From assembly GCF_002278075.1 (NCBI RefSeq), contig NZ_CP022989.1:3906001-3970000 (forward strand): a stretch of DNA of 64,000 nt, in the 5' to 3' direction. The stretch is from Paraburkholderia aromaticivorans (GTDB taxonomy: Bacteria > Pseudomonadota > Gammaproteobacteria > Burkholderiales > Burkholderiaceae). This document shows, piece by piece, positions 9,336-19,457 of the stretch; the stretch's first letter is position 1, and every line of letters begins with the position of its first letter. The position numbers and the translations under genes are program-made. Under the pieces are notes generated by a model, which saw nothing but the letters and a program-made list of their open reading frames with translations, ran no database searches and had not been told where the DNA came from.

Positions 9336-10709
9336 TCAACCCCGCAACATATACGTTTCGTATTCCAAAGACATGAATTTGCGGTCGAGCACTTTCACCG
9401 CCGCCACCACCACGACGAGCAGCGCGAGCGCAAATCCATAGCCGTAGAAATCCGGCCCGAGCTTGAGCGTGATGCCGGTAAAAAGCCCGTTCAGCACGAC
9501 GAATGCGCCGGTCAGACGCAGCACGACGCGGCGCCCGTCGAGATAGAAGAACACGTTGAGCAGCCCGAGCAGCAACACCTGCAGACTCGCCGACACCACG
9601 TCGACGACCAGCAGCGGCATATACAGCGGCGAGATGCCGAGCGAGCCCAGCACGCGTTCGCCGAAGGCGATGATCAGCAACAGCACGACCGCCTGCACCT
9701 TGATGATCTCGTACAGACCGGCCCGTACGCTGCCCACCATCATGTCGCGCATTTCGTTGATATGGCGCAGAGTCGCGCCGCTGCGCACCGCGTCGTAGAA
9801 GGCGTCGTAGTACTCGACGAAATCCGCCTCGATCCGCACGAGGAACGTCGCCATGCCGGGCATCACGCACACGTAGGCGATAAAAATCGGAATGTCGTAG
9901 ATCACCGAGGCGCGCAGCGGCCCGATCACCGCTGTGCCCGTGCCCGGCGAATACCAGAACATGAACTTGTCGAGCCACACACCGATGTTGAACAGCAGGC
10001 CGACCAGCGCGAGGCTCGGATAGGCGAAGCGCCGCTCGAACACTTCGAACGAAACAAAGCGCTCACTGCGGTAGTTACGGTAGATCAGGCCCGACAACCC
10101 GGCGAGCAGAACGATGTGCCCCGCCACGAAGCCGCCCAGCAGACCGACCAGCCCGAAGCCGTTCAACGCGAGCGCGAGGCACACCACGCAGGCATAGCCC
10201 ACGGCGAACACCAGCAGGATTTGCCGATACTGCTTGACGCTCGACAAAAAGATCACCGCGATCCAGATGTTGCTGACCACGACAAAGCCCGTGATCATCA
10301 GCAAGCGGTAGATCAGCGGCTCCTCGCGAAAGCCCACCAGCATCGCGATCACCGCGACCACGCTGGCGAGAATCGACGACACCAGCACCACGCCGTTGTA
10401 GTTCGACAGCACGAGGTCGTCGCGCTTTTCGAACAGGCGATCGGAAATGAAACGCGTGAACGACAGCTGCAGCGGCCCGGTCAGAATCAGGCTGAGCGCG
10501 ATCAGATACGTGACCGACACCTGAAACTGCACGATCGCGAAAGTGGGGATCACCGAGGTGAGACTGATCAAGCCGATGATCAGGATGCCGAAGATCGACA
10601 GGATCAGCGGTCCGGAACTGATCAGGCCCGCGTAGGCATAGGCGCGCGCCACGCCGGCGAGCGTGTCGCGGCGCATGATCTTGCGCAATTCGAAGCCGAT
10701 ACCCGCCAT
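9336..10709 (-). CDS. pelG: Pel polysaccharide inner-membrane transporter PelG
   Basis: Polytopic inner-membrane protein of 457 residues, strongly hydrophobic with about a dozen predicted membrane segments, of the Wzx/MATE-like polysaccharide transporter superfamily. It begins MAGIGFELRKIM, and in the Pel complex it works with PelD, PelE and PelF to synthesise and move the polymer across the inner membrane. The ATG at 10709 overlaps the pelF stop as TGATG, so translation is probably coupled. The long N-terminal extension of the open frame (to 11066) is a shadow inside pelF and is discarded. It is the last of the seven conserved pel genes. Confidence 0.93.
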   Translation of the reverse strand: MAGIGFELRKIMRRDTLAGVARAYAYAGLISSGPLILSIFGILIIGLISLTSVIPTFAIVQFQVSVTYLIALSLILTGPLQLSFTRFISDRLFEKRDDLVLSNYNGVVLVSSILASVVAVIAMLVGFREEPLIYRLLMITGFVVVSNIWIAVIFLSSVKQYRQILLVFAVGYACVVCLALALNGFGLVGLLGGFVAGHIVLLAGLSGLIYRNYRSERFVSFEVFERRFAYPSLALVGLLFNIGVWLDKFMFWYSPGTGTAVIGPLRASVIYDIPIFIAYVCVMPGMATFLVRIEADFVEYYDAFYDAVRSGATLRHINEMRDMMVGSVRAGLYEIIKVQAVVLLLIIAFGERVLGSLGISPLYMPLLVVDVVSASLQVLLLGLLNVFFYLDGRRVVLRLTGAFVVLNGLFTGITLKLGPDFYGYGFALALLVVVVAAVKVLDRKFMSLEYETYMLRG

Positions 10710-12358
10710 CAGCGTGTCTCCTGCGATTGAACGGACTGCGCCGGCTGCACGCGCGGCTGCGCTCCGGATTGAGAGCCGTGATTCATCGGGCAGCGCGCCG
10801 CACCGGCCGTGCCGTCGCGTTCGCGGTCCGGCTTCGCGGCGAGGCGCTCGTAAAGCGTGCGGTAGCGGTCGATCATCTGCTTTTTGGTGTAGTAACGGCG
10901 CACGCGCGCGAGTCCGGCCTGCTGCGCGGCATGCCAACGCGTCTCGTCGGCGAGCAGCGACAGCACTGCCTGGGCGAACGCCGCCGGGTCCGCGAGCTGA
11001 ACCACCATGCCGGCCGAACCCAGCGCGCGATCTTCCGCATCCATGCCTTCGATCAGTTGGCGGCACGAGCCCACGTCGGTCGTGATGGCCGGCACGCCGG
11101 CCGCGAAGCCCTCCAGCACCACCAGCGGCAGTGCCTCGCTGATCGAGGTCAGCGCGATTACGTCGACTTGCGGCAGCATGTCGTCGATACGCTGGAAGCC
11201 GAGGAATTTCACGTTGCGGCTAAGCCCGAGACTCTCCACGAGCGCCCGGCATTCGAGCGCATACGCGGGATCCTCTTCTTCCGGTCCGATGATCCAGCCT
11301 TCGAGATCCGGCATGGTTCGCGACGCGATGAAGATCGCGCGAATGAAGGTCTTGATGTCCTTGATCGGCACGACACGCCCGATCAGCGCCACCACGCGGT
11401 GCGAGCGCGGCTTGCGCTCGGCCACGAGCGGCCCCAGCGCGTCGACGTCGATACCGTTCGGAATGCATTGCGTGCGCTCGGCACGCGCGCCGTCGGTGAC
11501 CTGGCGCTGGCGGTTCGCCTCGTACAACGCGACGATGTCGTCGGCGGCGTCGTAAGCGAGCTTGCCGATCGCTTCGAAAAAACGCACCCACAATTCACGG
11601 AAATAGCTGACGCGAGAAATATCGCGTTCGAACACACCCCGGTTATCGCGAATCCACTGGCTCTGCAGCAAGTCGATCTTGCGTTCCTTCGTATAGATGC
11701 CGTGTTCGGAGATCAGCAGCGGACGGCCCGTGCGGTAATGCATCAGCGCGCCGAGAAAGCCGCCGTATCCGGTCGATACCGTGTGATAGACACGCGCGGG
11801 CAGCAACTGCTCGGCGACGCGCGCGAGTTGCCACAGCGGCTTGTGCATGATCCGCACGGTCCAGAAGTAGTCGGTAAACGACGGATCGGTACAGTACTTC
11901 TGATACTGATCGACGATGGTGTCCCAGGCCGCGCGGCTCGACAGGAACTGTTCCTCGTTCAGCGCGCCGTGCGCGCCGAGCATCGGGATCATGCTCGCCA
12001 TCAGTTCGCCGGCGTCCTGGCACTTGCGCGGATCGCGCAGGGCATCGTGCAAGGCCTGCGAGCGCGCGAACGCCGCGGCGTCGCCGTTCACCGCGCGCGG
12101 CTGAAAGTCCGCCACGGCCTGCTCGTACAGATAATGCGTTTCGAGGTGCACGACGTTGTCCGGCAGCGCATACGCCACCCCGGCGTAGTCCTGTTCCCGG
12201 CTGCCGATAAAGACAATCGCGAAACGGGTCTCGGGATACGAGCGGATCATTTCGTTGACCCAGCTCGACACGCCGCCACGCACGAACGGGAACGTGCCTT
12301 CGAGCAGCAGGCAGACATCGGCATCGGCGGCACGGCGGATCGGGAGTTCTTTCATCAT
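10709..12358 (-). CDS. pelF: Pel polysaccharide glycosyltransferase PelF (GT4 family)
   Basis: Cytoplasmic GT-B fold glycosyltransferase of 549 residues that builds the Pel chain, by current knowledge from UDP-GalNAc. It starts MMKELPIRR, with GTFPFVRGGVSSWV near residues 21-34 as the N-terminal acceptor-side loop. The C-terminal donor-binding half has ALIGRVVPIKDI and the EX7E motif ISEALPLVVLEG (Glu408 and Glu416). The ATG at 12358 overlaps the pelE stop as ATGA and the 3' end overlaps pelG, showing tight coupling. It is somewhat longer than the roughly 500 residues of the Pseudomonas protein. The open frame upstream to 13192 is a shadow of pelE. Confidence 0.95.
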   Translation of the reverse strand: MMKELPIRRAADADVCLLLEGTFPFVRGGVSSWVNEMIRSYPETRFAIVFIGSREQDYAGVAYALPDNVVHLETHYLYEQAVADFQPRAVNGDAAAFARSQALHDALRDPRKCQDAGELMASMIPMLGAHGALNEEQFLSSRAAWDTIVDQYQKYCTDPSFTDYFWTVRIMHKPLWQLARVAEQLLPARVYHTVSTGYGGFLGALMHYRTGRPLLISEHGIYTKERKIDLLQSQWIRDNRGVFERDISRVSYFRELWVRFFEAIGKLAYDAADDIVALYEANRQRQVTDGARAERTQCIPNGIDVDALGPLVAERKPRSHRVVALIGRVVPIKDIKTFIRAIFIASRTMPDLEGWIIGPEEEDPAYALECRALVESLGLSRNVKFLGFQRIDDMLPQVDVIALTSISEALPLVVLEGFAAGVPAITTDVGSCRQLIEGMDAEDRALGSAGMVVQLADPAAFAQAVLSLLADETRWHAAQQAGLARVRRYYTKKQMIDRYRTLYERLAAKPDRERDGTAGAARCPMNHGSQSGAQPRVQPAQSVQSQETR

Positions 12359-13365
12359 GACCAGTACTTCACAACCGGTTTGAGTGTGGGCAACGCAGCG
12401 GCATTGCCCAGCGATGCGAGAAGCTGCGAAACACGAGCGTAGTCGCCGCGCAGGAAGTCGGCTTCCGCCAGCCACGGCACCAGCCGTTCCCGCGGGAAGC
12501 CGAGTTCGAGCGCATGCGCGATGTATTCGTGCGCGGCATTGGGCAACGCGTTGGCCAGCGCGAGACGGCCGCGGATCAGCCACAGCGCCGCATCGGTCGG
12601 ATCGGTTTCGAGCGCCGTCTGCGCGTAGCGGTCGGCCTGTTGCAGCGTATGGCGGTACACCGCGCCCTGCACCAGGTTCTGGTACACGAGTTCGAAATAC
12701 AGCTCGGCCAGCATGCGGTTCAGCGCGTGCCGTTCGGTGTCGTTGCCGGTCGCTTCCAGCGCTTTGCTGGTGCGGAAGATCTTCTGCATGATTTCGTTTT
12801 CGGCGTGATCCAGTGTGCCGTAAGCGATCAGGCGAATGTCTTCGAGCGGGTCGGCCAGCAACTCGCGCAGCAACGTGCCGGTGGTGCGGGTAGGCATGCT
12901 CTGGATCGCCACGAGGGCCGACAGCCGGTCGGTGGGCGACACCTGGGTATTCGCGAGACGCGCCTGCAGCCGCGCGCCGCCGCCGTGCGACACGCGCGAC
13001 ACCAGGTACGTGACGAATTGCGGGCGCGGCACATCGGCGAGTTGGTCGCTGTCGTGGCTGGCCGGGAAAAGCGCTGCCCAGATGCAGCTGGTCAGCACCA
13101 CGAGGCCGCCGAACAACGGCACGAAGGTGCAGGCAAGCCACAGGAACAGCAACGAGAGCGCCCGCGGCTCGCGGTAGTTCAACGGCAACCACGCGCGGAA
13201 CGCGACCGCCTCGGCGAATCCGGCCACCGCCTGCAGCGCCAGAAAGCGCAGCAGCGGATCGAACGCGCCGGCCGGTTGCAGCAGGCTCGCGATCGCCAGG
13301 TATTGCACGATCACGGCCGCCACGGCCGCCAGCACGCTGACGATGAGAGAAAGGGTCTTAGACAT
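12355..13365 (-). CDS. pelE: Pel biosynthesis inner-membrane TPR protein PelE
   Basis: Protein of 336 residues. Two hydrophobic segments near the N-terminus (starting LSLIVSVLAAVAAVIVQYLA, and around LSLLFLWLACTFVPLF) anchor it in the inner membrane. The C-terminal part (about 180-336) is helical and TPR-like, with repeated Ala/Leu/Tyr patterns. PelE is known as the partner of PelD in the inner-membrane synthase complex. It overlaps the end of pelD by 8 bases and the start of pelF by 4. Identification rests on gene order plus this architecture, as PelE sequences are poorly conserved. Confidence 0.88.
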   Translation of the reverse strand: MSKTLSLIVSVLAAVAAVIVQYLAIASLLQPAGAFDPLLRFLALQAVAGFAEAVAFRAWLPLNYREPRALSLLFLWLACTFVPLFGGLVVLTSCIWAALFPASHDSDQLADVPRPQFVTYLVSRVSHGGGARLQARLANTQVSPTDRLSALVAIQSMPTRTTGTLLRELLADPLEDIRLIAYGTLDHAENEIMQKIFRTSKALEATGNDTERHALNRMLAELYFELVYQNLVQGAVYRHTLQQADRYAQTALETDPTDAALWLIRGRLALANALPNAAHEYIAHALELGFPRERLVPWLAEADFLRGDYARVSQLLASLGNAAALPTLKPVVKYWS

Positions 13366-14776
13366 CGAGGCCGCTTCGTTTGAGAAGACGCGTCAGCGCC
13401 GCGCCCGGGTCGTCGCCCTCGAGGTGGAGCGTATGGACGCCGACGCGCGCGCGTTCCAGGTCGGTGTTGAACTGTGCCGTCAGGCTGGCTTCGATCCGCG
13501 CCAGATAGCCGTCGATACCGGTCGTATCCGTGGCGGGCATCAGATTCACCAGCACCGACTGTTTGGACGTCTGCACCGGCCACATCACGTCGAGCGAACG
13601 GCGGCGGCGCATCACATGCTCGAACAGCGAGTCGCCCTCTTCATCGCGCGGAAACGCCAGCGCGACGACCGACGACGCCACACCCGCCTTCTGCTGCAGA
13701 CGCGCGAGGCGGCTCAGGTCGAGCGCGAATTCGTACGGGCAATTCGGCACGCGGTCGAGAATGCGCTGCACGAAGGCGGAATGCTCGACGCCGTCGGCGT
13801 AATAGCCCAGCAGCACCAGCAGCAGTTGCAGGTTGTCGAAGTTGAGCGACAGGAACGGCATCCGCTTGACGACGAGCAGCGCGCGCAGTTCTCCGTCCGC
13901 CGACACCAGCGGCGCGCACACCAGGTACTGGCTGACCGGCACCACCGTGTCTTCGTTCTTCAGATGCGCGACGCTCAGCGTGTTGAGCGCATGCGTGACG
14001 AGTTCGTCGTGCATTTCGAGTTCGAACGCGTCGCCGATCCGCGCGATCGCCTCGGTACCGAGCTTATTGTCACGCACCGGATACAGCGCCGCGACTTCGA
14101 TCTGGCAGGCTTGCGCGACGAATTCGAGCAACCCGCTCGCTCCGCCCAGCGGGTGGCCTTCCCGCGCGACCGCCGGCACGGCGAGCGCCGTCTCGGTGGA
14201 GACCGACAGCCGGCGCAATTCGGTAATCGAGTCGCGCAGCGTGGTCGGCCGCGACAGCAGGTCCTTTTCGAGCCGCTCGTGGGACAGCCGCATAAGGTAG
14301 TGGCTATTGGTCAACGCGACGAGACGGTCGTTCAGGTAATCGTTCAGCGAAGACGCGCGCTCGGCGCGGCTACCCCACGTGTCGCCGAAGTGCCCGGCGA
14401 GAATCGTCTGGATCAGGCCGCCCGCGAAATACAGCGCGGGGAACGGGCCGCCATGCGGGTAAAAGAGCGCCCACGCGCCCAGCATGAAAGCCCCGGTCAA
14501 CAGGCCGAGCAGGCTGCCGTAGCGCAAGGCGACCAGCAGCGACACCAGCCACAGCCACGGAAAGCCGGCGCGCAGCAGCAACGGGTCTTCCGGATGAAGC
14601 CAGCGGGCCACGGCCAGTACGACCAGCACGAGCACGGCGGTCTCCACGATCGCGAACGGCCGCGCCACCGCGGGCGCCAGAAAGCGGCGCACACGTCCGA
14701 GATTGCCGAACGGATGCGCATGGCGCGGCTTGGATGCGCCCGGGTTGTTTTCCACGGCTGCGGTATTCACGGCCAT
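13358..14776 (-). CDS. pelD: Cyclic-di-GMP receptor PelD
   Basis: Inner-membrane regulatory subunit of 472 residues. About four membrane segments lie between residues 40 and 130, followed by a GAF domain (about 180-330) and a degenerate GGDEF domain (about 340-460) without an active GGDEF motif. The inhibitory-site-type motif RSLD is present at Arg393 to Asp396, with a further Arg427 at the spacing of the third ligand-contacting Arg known in Pseudomonas PelD. Cyclic-di-GMP binding, and so post-translational activation of Pel synthesis, is therefore likely conserved. It starts 72 bases after pelC and overlaps pelE by 8 bases. Confidence 0.93.
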   Translation of the reverse strand: MAVNTAAVENNPGASKPRHAHPFGNLGRVRRFLAPAVARPFAIVETAVLVLVVLAVARWLHPEDPLLLRAGFPWLWLVSLLVALRYGSLLGLLTGAFMLGAWALFYPHGGPFPALYFAGGLIQTILAGHFGDTWGSRAERASSLNDYLNDRLVALTNSHYLMRLSHERLEKDLLSRPTTLRDSITELRRLSVSTETALAVPAVAREGHPLGGASGLLEFVAQACQIEVAALYPVRDNKLGTEAIARIGDAFELEMHDELVTHALNTLSVAHLKNEDTVVPVSQYLVCAPLVSADGELRALLVVKRMPFLSLNFDNLQLLLVLLGYYADGVEHSAFVQRILDRVPNCPYEFALDLSRLARLQQKAGVASSVVALAFPRDEEGDSLFEHVMRRRRSLDVMWPVQTSKQSVLVNLMPATDTTGIDGYLARIEASLTAQFNTDLERARVGVHTLHLEGDDPGAALTRLLKRSGLDV

Positions 14777-14848
14777 TTCCTTTTCACATGTCGGGTTGCG
14801 GCTTGCGGCCCGCGTTTCGGGTGCACGCCGGCAACCTTGGGGATATGC

Positions 14849-15400
14849 TTACTGACGCGCTTGCAACGGCGACAGAACCTTGGCGATCAGCGAGGTCGCC
14901 ACGCTCGACAGACCCGAGCGGCTCCAGCCCGTACGCGTGCCCGTCGCGCTCCACACCACGGCGCCGTTCGACACGTCGATCAGTTCGAACGTGACGCCGA
15001 CTACCGGCTCGCCGTCCACGCCCGTCTTGTAACGCCATTCTTCGACCGCGCCCGACAGCACATAGCGGGCGTTCTGCGAACGCGCCCATTCCAGCGACTT
15101 GTCGCTGTCGGCGCGTTGCGTCGTGTCGAACAGCGAATTGCGGTTCGCATCGGCCGGTGCGATGCGCACGTCGGCGATACCGCCCGCGCGCAGCGTGTTG
15201 GCCGCGATCGATTCGGCGCTGTGACCGGCATCCGGCGTTTCAGTGTAGTTGGCGATCGCCACCACCGCCACCTTGTCGCCGCGCGCGAGCGCGGGGCCCG
15301 AGGTCTGGCGCACCGTGCCGCATGCGCTCACCAGCAGGGCCAGCGCGGTTGCCGCGACACACCAGGCGCTCGTACGAGCCAATCGTTTAATGCCGTACAT
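14849..15400 (-). CDS. pelC: Outer-membrane lipoprotein PelC
   Basis: Lipoprotein of 183 residues with signal peptide and lipobox LVSAC (Cys27). PelC is known to form a dodecameric ring at the inner face of the outer membrane and to guide the cationic polymer to the PelB pore. The length fits the family (about 170-185). It lies 37 bases after pelB and 72 before pelD on the same strand. Confidence 0.92.
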   Translation of the reverse strand: MYGIKRLARTSAWCVAATALALLVSACGTVRQTSGPALARGDKVAVVAIANYTETPDAGHSAESIAANTLRAGGIADVRIAPADANRNSLFDTTQRADSDKSLEWARSQNARYVLSGAVEEWRYKTGVDGEPVVGVTFELIDVSNGAVVWSATGTRTGWSRSGLSSVATSLIAKVLSPLQARQ

Positions 15401-15437
15401 GAAGAATTCTCCTTGGGATAACTATGCGAAATCCGGT

Positions 15438-18400
15438 TCAATAAAACCAGCTATAGCGAGCGCCGATCTGGGTCACCGGCGTGCCGAGGCGCGAGACGCG
15501 CTGATGCGAGAAAAAGAGCGCCGCATGATCGCCGCCGAACACCGTGCCCGCGAGGCCGAGACTGACTGACGGACCCCAGCCCTGCAACGAGTCGTGCAGC
15601 ACGCCGACGTCGAGGAACGGCCGCCACGCCCGCGTGTACTGGTCGATCAGATCGTTGCCGAAACCGAAGAACAGCCCGTATTGCGAGTAGGTCTGCGGGA
15701 TGAACGTCGACGCGGTGACCGGACCCGCGCTCACGGGAATCAGCCGCGAGATCAGGCCGTCGGCCTCGCCGCTCGCGCTGTAGTCGCCATGCGCGCCGAT
15801 CAGCCGCAGCGTGTAGTCCGGATAGTTGGTGCGGATGCGATAGCCGATTTCACCGGTGGACAGGACACCGCTGCCAAGATAGTTGCGCGCCTGGCTGTAG
15901 AAGCGATCGGCTTCGACGGTGCCCGTGGCATACAGACTCTGTGTCGCGCGGTAGGTGATCGTGCCGACCACGTTGTCCTTCATGCCGCCCACCTGCAGCG
16001 TCTGCGATTCGCGCGCGGTCTGGTTGCGGCCCGCTTTCAAGGCGATCGACAACGGCGAATTCCTGCCCCACTCCGCGGCCACCGACACGCTGTAGAAGCT
16101 GTCGAGCGCTTCGCGGCGGCCGGCGGTGACCATGAAGGCGGTGTCGTAGGTTTGACGCCGCGCGTAAAACTCCACCGAACGATCCACCGACGGCACGTTG
16201 GTGAGCTGCCCCTGATCCGTCGAATGCTGGAAGCGCTGGATACCGTTCACGCCGACCATATACAGATCGGCGATCTTGATGCTGCCCGCCAACGTCTGTT
16301 CGATGAAATCGAGCGGGTGCTCGACGTAGCTGGTCACGCTCGCGTCGAGCGATTGCGGCCACGTCAGCGCGGTCTGCTGCAGGCGGCTATGCAACTCCGA
16401 GTCGTAGGGCGCGCCTTCCAGGCCCTGAAACGCGAGGTTTTCAGCCGCGCCCGGACGATCCACCGCGATCGACGCGTCGATACGGTTGTAGATCGGCAAG
16501 CGCGCGCCTTGCTGGTCGAGCAGCCGCTCCATGGCCGGCTTGTCGTTCTCCGCGAGCGCGATCGCGATCAGCTGCTCCGAAGGTTGAACGAGAACATTGG
16601 CGTACTGACGGGCCAGCCAGCGCTTGGCCAACGGATTCGCTTCATGCGACATCGCCCACGCGAGCGCCACGTCACGCGCCACCGACGAACTCAACTGCGC
16701 CTGCTCCGGCGACGCCGCGACGGCCTGCGCTTTCACGGGTTGTGCGGGCGGCAGGCCGGCCGCGTCGCCGAGCAGCGTGCGGCGTGCTTCGGCGTTGTCG
16801 TTGCGGCCCGCGTCGCTCGCGAGCAGATCGATCAGGAATGCCTTCGACACGTCCGCGTTTTCGAAGATCGACGCGAGCGTCACGCGGCGGCCGAGCATCT
16901 GCTCACGCACTTCGCTGCCCTGCGAGGCGCGCGTGCGCAGCACGATCTGACCTTGCGCGCTGTTGGCGCGCACCTCGGCCTCTTCCTGCTGCATCTGGCG
17001 CCAGACGTTGCGGCGGATCGACCACGCGAGATCGCCGCGCCCCGCCATTTCCTGCGCTTCGGCGTAGGTCAGTTGCCAGAGCGGATCGCGCGACATGGCC
17101 GCCGACTGCAGACGCAGATACTTGAGCGCCGCCTCCGGCCGGTTCAGACGCATCAGCGCGGCGGCCAGCGGCCCCCACAACGCCGGCGCCTGCGCGGGTG
17201 CGTCACGCCATTCGGCCACCGCCTCGCGCAGTTGTGCTTCGCTGCCGTAGTCCACCAGCGTCCAGAGCAGCGCGGCGCGCAAATCGAGCGTCGCGCCAGG
17301 CAGCGCCACCGCGTGCTGCAGGTCGTGCAGCGCGTCGAGCGGACGGTCCGTCTGGCGATAGTATTCGGCGCGCACGCGCAGAAACGCGGGGTCGCCTTCG
17401 GCAGCCGCCAGTTGCTCGGGCGTCAGGCTTTTCAGCAGCGCCTCGACGCGATCGTACTGCTCCGCATCGGTGTAGTAGTGAATCGCGCTCTGCAGCGCGC
17501 GCGGCGACTGGTCGCGGCGGAACTGCAACTCGGACGTGCGGGCCGCGTCGACCGGATACGCGTCGTAGAAATACGTCATCGCGCCCAGGTCTTCGGGCGC
17601 CGCCTTGCCGCTTGCCAGCAAATGCTTGTAGGCGTCGTTCGCGATGTCGTCACGCTGCAGCAGGCGCGCGAGTTGCGCGGCATTGCGCCAGAACAGCATG
17701 TCGTCGTCTTTGGCGCCGCGGCGTGCGGCGAGCAGCGTGTCGAGCGCGCCCTTGTAGTCGCCGTGACGGTACAAGAGGCTCGCCGTGCGCAGCGCGTATT
17801 GCGTGTTCGACGGGTACAGCTGATCGAGCTTGCGGTAGTAGGTCAGCGCTTCGTCGTCGTGACCGGAGCGCTCGGCGAGCTGGCCCAGGCGCGCGTCGAT
17901 CGCTTCAGCCGGCGAATTGCGTTGACGGCTGCGCAGGAAAGCCAGCGCGTCGTCCGGGCGGCCCAGACGCTCGTAGGCCGCCACCACCGAGTCGACCAGT
18001 TTGAGATCGCCGGGCGCCGCATTCGATGCCTGGATCAACGCAGCCAGATAGGCGTTGTCGTCGTTGAGCATCGGCGCGAGACGCATCACGTTCTTCCAGC
18101 CTTCCGGATCGTGCGTGGCTTGCGCGTAAGTGAGCCACATCTGCAAGGCGAGCGGCGACGCATGGTTCCATTCGGCGACCTGCGCGAGGCGCCTCGTCCA
18201 GACCGGCGAGCCAGGATTCTTGCTGACCTGCTCGGCTGCCACGCGCTGGGCGTCGGGCAGATCGTTCGATTCGAGGAACGACTGATAAAGCAGGCTGGGC
18301 ACATCGTTCGATGCGGCGGCGTTCGGTGCCGCGTTCGTGGCCGCATTGGTGGCCGCATTTGTTGCCGGGCTCGACGCCGCCGCCGGCGCGGCGGCCGATG

Positions 18401-19457
18401 CCTTGTTCGCCGCTGAACTCGACGCCGCCGCGGCAGGCGCCGCCACGCGCACGAGATGCACATCGCGCAAACCGTGCGTGCGGGGACGCATCGCGAGCGC
18501 CGCCCCGGCTCGCGGGCCGTCCATATAGGCGTACTGCCCTTGCGAGCCGTCTTCACGTGCGCGATCGCGGATAAAGTCGACGAGCCGCAGCGCGCCATCT
18601 TCGTCAGGCCGGCCCTGCGCGTAGCCGGCCAGCGCCTTCGCATAGCGGTCGACCAGATCCGGACGATGCGCGGCCCGCGCCAGGTTCAGCAACACCACGA
18701 GCGTCTCTTGATCGTGCGCAAACGCGGCGCCGTGTTCGTTGGCGGCAGCGAGCGCTTCGTCGAGCAGATTGCCCGATTGCAAGGCCCGAATGCCCGCGAT
18801 GAAGCACTGACGCTGCGCATCGAACGTCGCCGCGCTAGCCTGCAAACGGAACCAGGCGTTCGCCGCGCCGCGATAGTCGCCGCCATACATGGCGAAGCGC
18901 ACCACTTCGCGATTCCAGCGCGCTTGTTGCGCCGGGTCCTGCGCGGCAAGGCGCGCGTACAGTTGCCCGGCGAGTTGTTGCGCATTCACCGAAGCCGCCG
19001 CCTCGGCCAGCATCTGCAAATCGGCATTCGACCACGACAGAGCCGCGGCACTCGCCAACTGCGTACGCAAGCGCGCGAGCGCGGCTTCGCGGCCCGGGTC
19101 GCTGGCGGGCAGCGCGAACGTCTCGCGCGTGTCGACGCTCAGGCGCAGCAACTGCGCCGCGCGGTGCATCTGTTCGTTGGGAATCGCCTCCATGCGGGCG
19201 GCGATACGGCGCGCGTCCTCGTTGCGTCCGAGACGCACATACTGCGTGCCGAGCACCGAGAGAATTTCCGTGTTGTCGGGCTGCACGCGCAGCCATGCTT
19301 CCAGATACGCAATGCTGAGATCGCTCGGCGCGTCGGTCGAGGTCATCCGGCTACGCAGGCCGCCGCGCGGATGCACGAGATACAGCGTGATCAACACCAC
19401 GCCCGCGAGCAGCAGAACGAGCCACGTGGGCGCGATGCGAGGACGATTATCGGCCAC
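15438..19457 (-). CDS. pelB: Pel export protein PelB (TPR scaffold plus outer-membrane porin)
   Basis: Very large protein of 1339 residues. An N-terminal membrane anchor (WLVLLLAGVVLITLYLVHP, about 12-30) is followed by roughly 950 residues of TPR-type helical repeats in the periplasm. A C-terminal beta-barrel of about 300 residues ends in the aromatic tail SWFY typical of outer-membrane proteins. In the Pel system the TPRs bind PelA and the barrel exports the polymer. Pseudomonas PelB is about 1190 residues, so this one is longer; part of the difference is an Ala/Ser/Asn-rich spacer at about residues 339-384. The start overlaps the end of pelA by 11 bases. Confidence 0.94.
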   Translation of the reverse strand: MADNRPRIAPTWLVLLLAGVVLITLYLVHPRGGLRSRMTSTDAPSDLSIAYLEAWLRVQPDNTEILSVLGTQYVRLGRNEDARRIAARMEAIPNEQMHRAAQLLRLSVDTRETFALPASDPGREAALARLRTQLASAAALSWSNADLQMLAEAAASVNAQQLAGQLYARLAAQDPAQQARWNREVVRFAMYGGDYRGAANAWFRLQASAATFDAQRQCFIAGIRALQSGNLLDEALAAANEHGAAFAHDQETLVVLLNLARAAHRPDLVDRYAKALAGYAQGRPDEDGALRLVDFIRDRAREDGSQGQYAYMDGPRAGAALAMRPRTHGLRDVHLVRVAAPAAAASSSAANKASAAAPAAASSPATNAATNAATNAAPNAAASNDVPSLLYQSFLESNDLPDAQRVAAEQVSKNPGSPVWTRRLAQVAEWNHASPLALQMWLTYAQATHDPEGWKNVMRLAPMLNDDNAYLAALIQASNAAPGDLKLVDSVVAAYERLGRPDDALAFLRSRQRNSPAEAIDARLGQLAERSGHDDEALTYYRKLDQLYPSNTQYALRTASLLYRHGDYKGALDTLLAARRGAKDDDMLFWRNAAQLARLLQRDDIANDAYKHLLASGKAAPEDLGAMTYFYDAYPVDAARTSELQFRRDQSPRALQSAIHYYTDAEQYDRVEALLKSLTPEQLAAAEGDPAFLRVRAEYYRQTDRPLDALHDLQHAVALPGATLDLRAALLWTLVDYGSEAQLREAVAEWRDAPAQAPALWGPLAAALMRLNRPEAALKYLRLQSAAMSRDPLWQLTYAEAQEMAGRGDLAWSIRRNVWRQMQQEEAEVRANSAQGQIVLRTRASQGSEVREQMLGRRVTLASIFENADVSKAFLIDLLASDAGRNDNAEARRTLLGDAAGLPPAQPVKAQAVAASPEQAQLSSSVARDVALAWAMSHEANPLAKRWLARQYANVLVQPSEQLIAIALAENDKPAMERLLDQQGARLPIYNRIDASIAVDRPGAAENLAFQGLEGAPYDSELHSRLQQTALTWPQSLDASVTSYVEHPLDFIEQTLAGSIKIADLYMVGVNGIQRFQHSTDQGQLTNVPSVDRSVEFYARRQTYDTAFMVTAGRREALDSFYSVSVAAEWGRNSPLSIALKAGRNQTARESQTLQVGGMKDNVVGTITYRATQSLYATGTVEADRFYSQARNYLGSGVLSTGEIGYRIRTNYPDYTLRLIGAHGDYSASGEADGLISRLIPVSAGPVTASTFIPQTYSQYGLFFGFGNDLIDQYTRAWRPFLDVGVLHDSLQGWGPSVSLGLAGTVFGGDHAALFFSHQRVSRLGTPVTQIGARYSWFY

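Noticed and set aside
9234..10730. 498-codon open frame antisense to pelG
   Set aside because: Low-complexity Gln/His/Arg/Asp-rich shadow of a membrane-protein gene.
15594..18416. 940-codon open frame antisense to pelB
   Set aside because: It is a codon-phase shadow in very GC-rich DNA: Arg/Ala/His-rich with no domain, and fully covered by a recognisable pelB.
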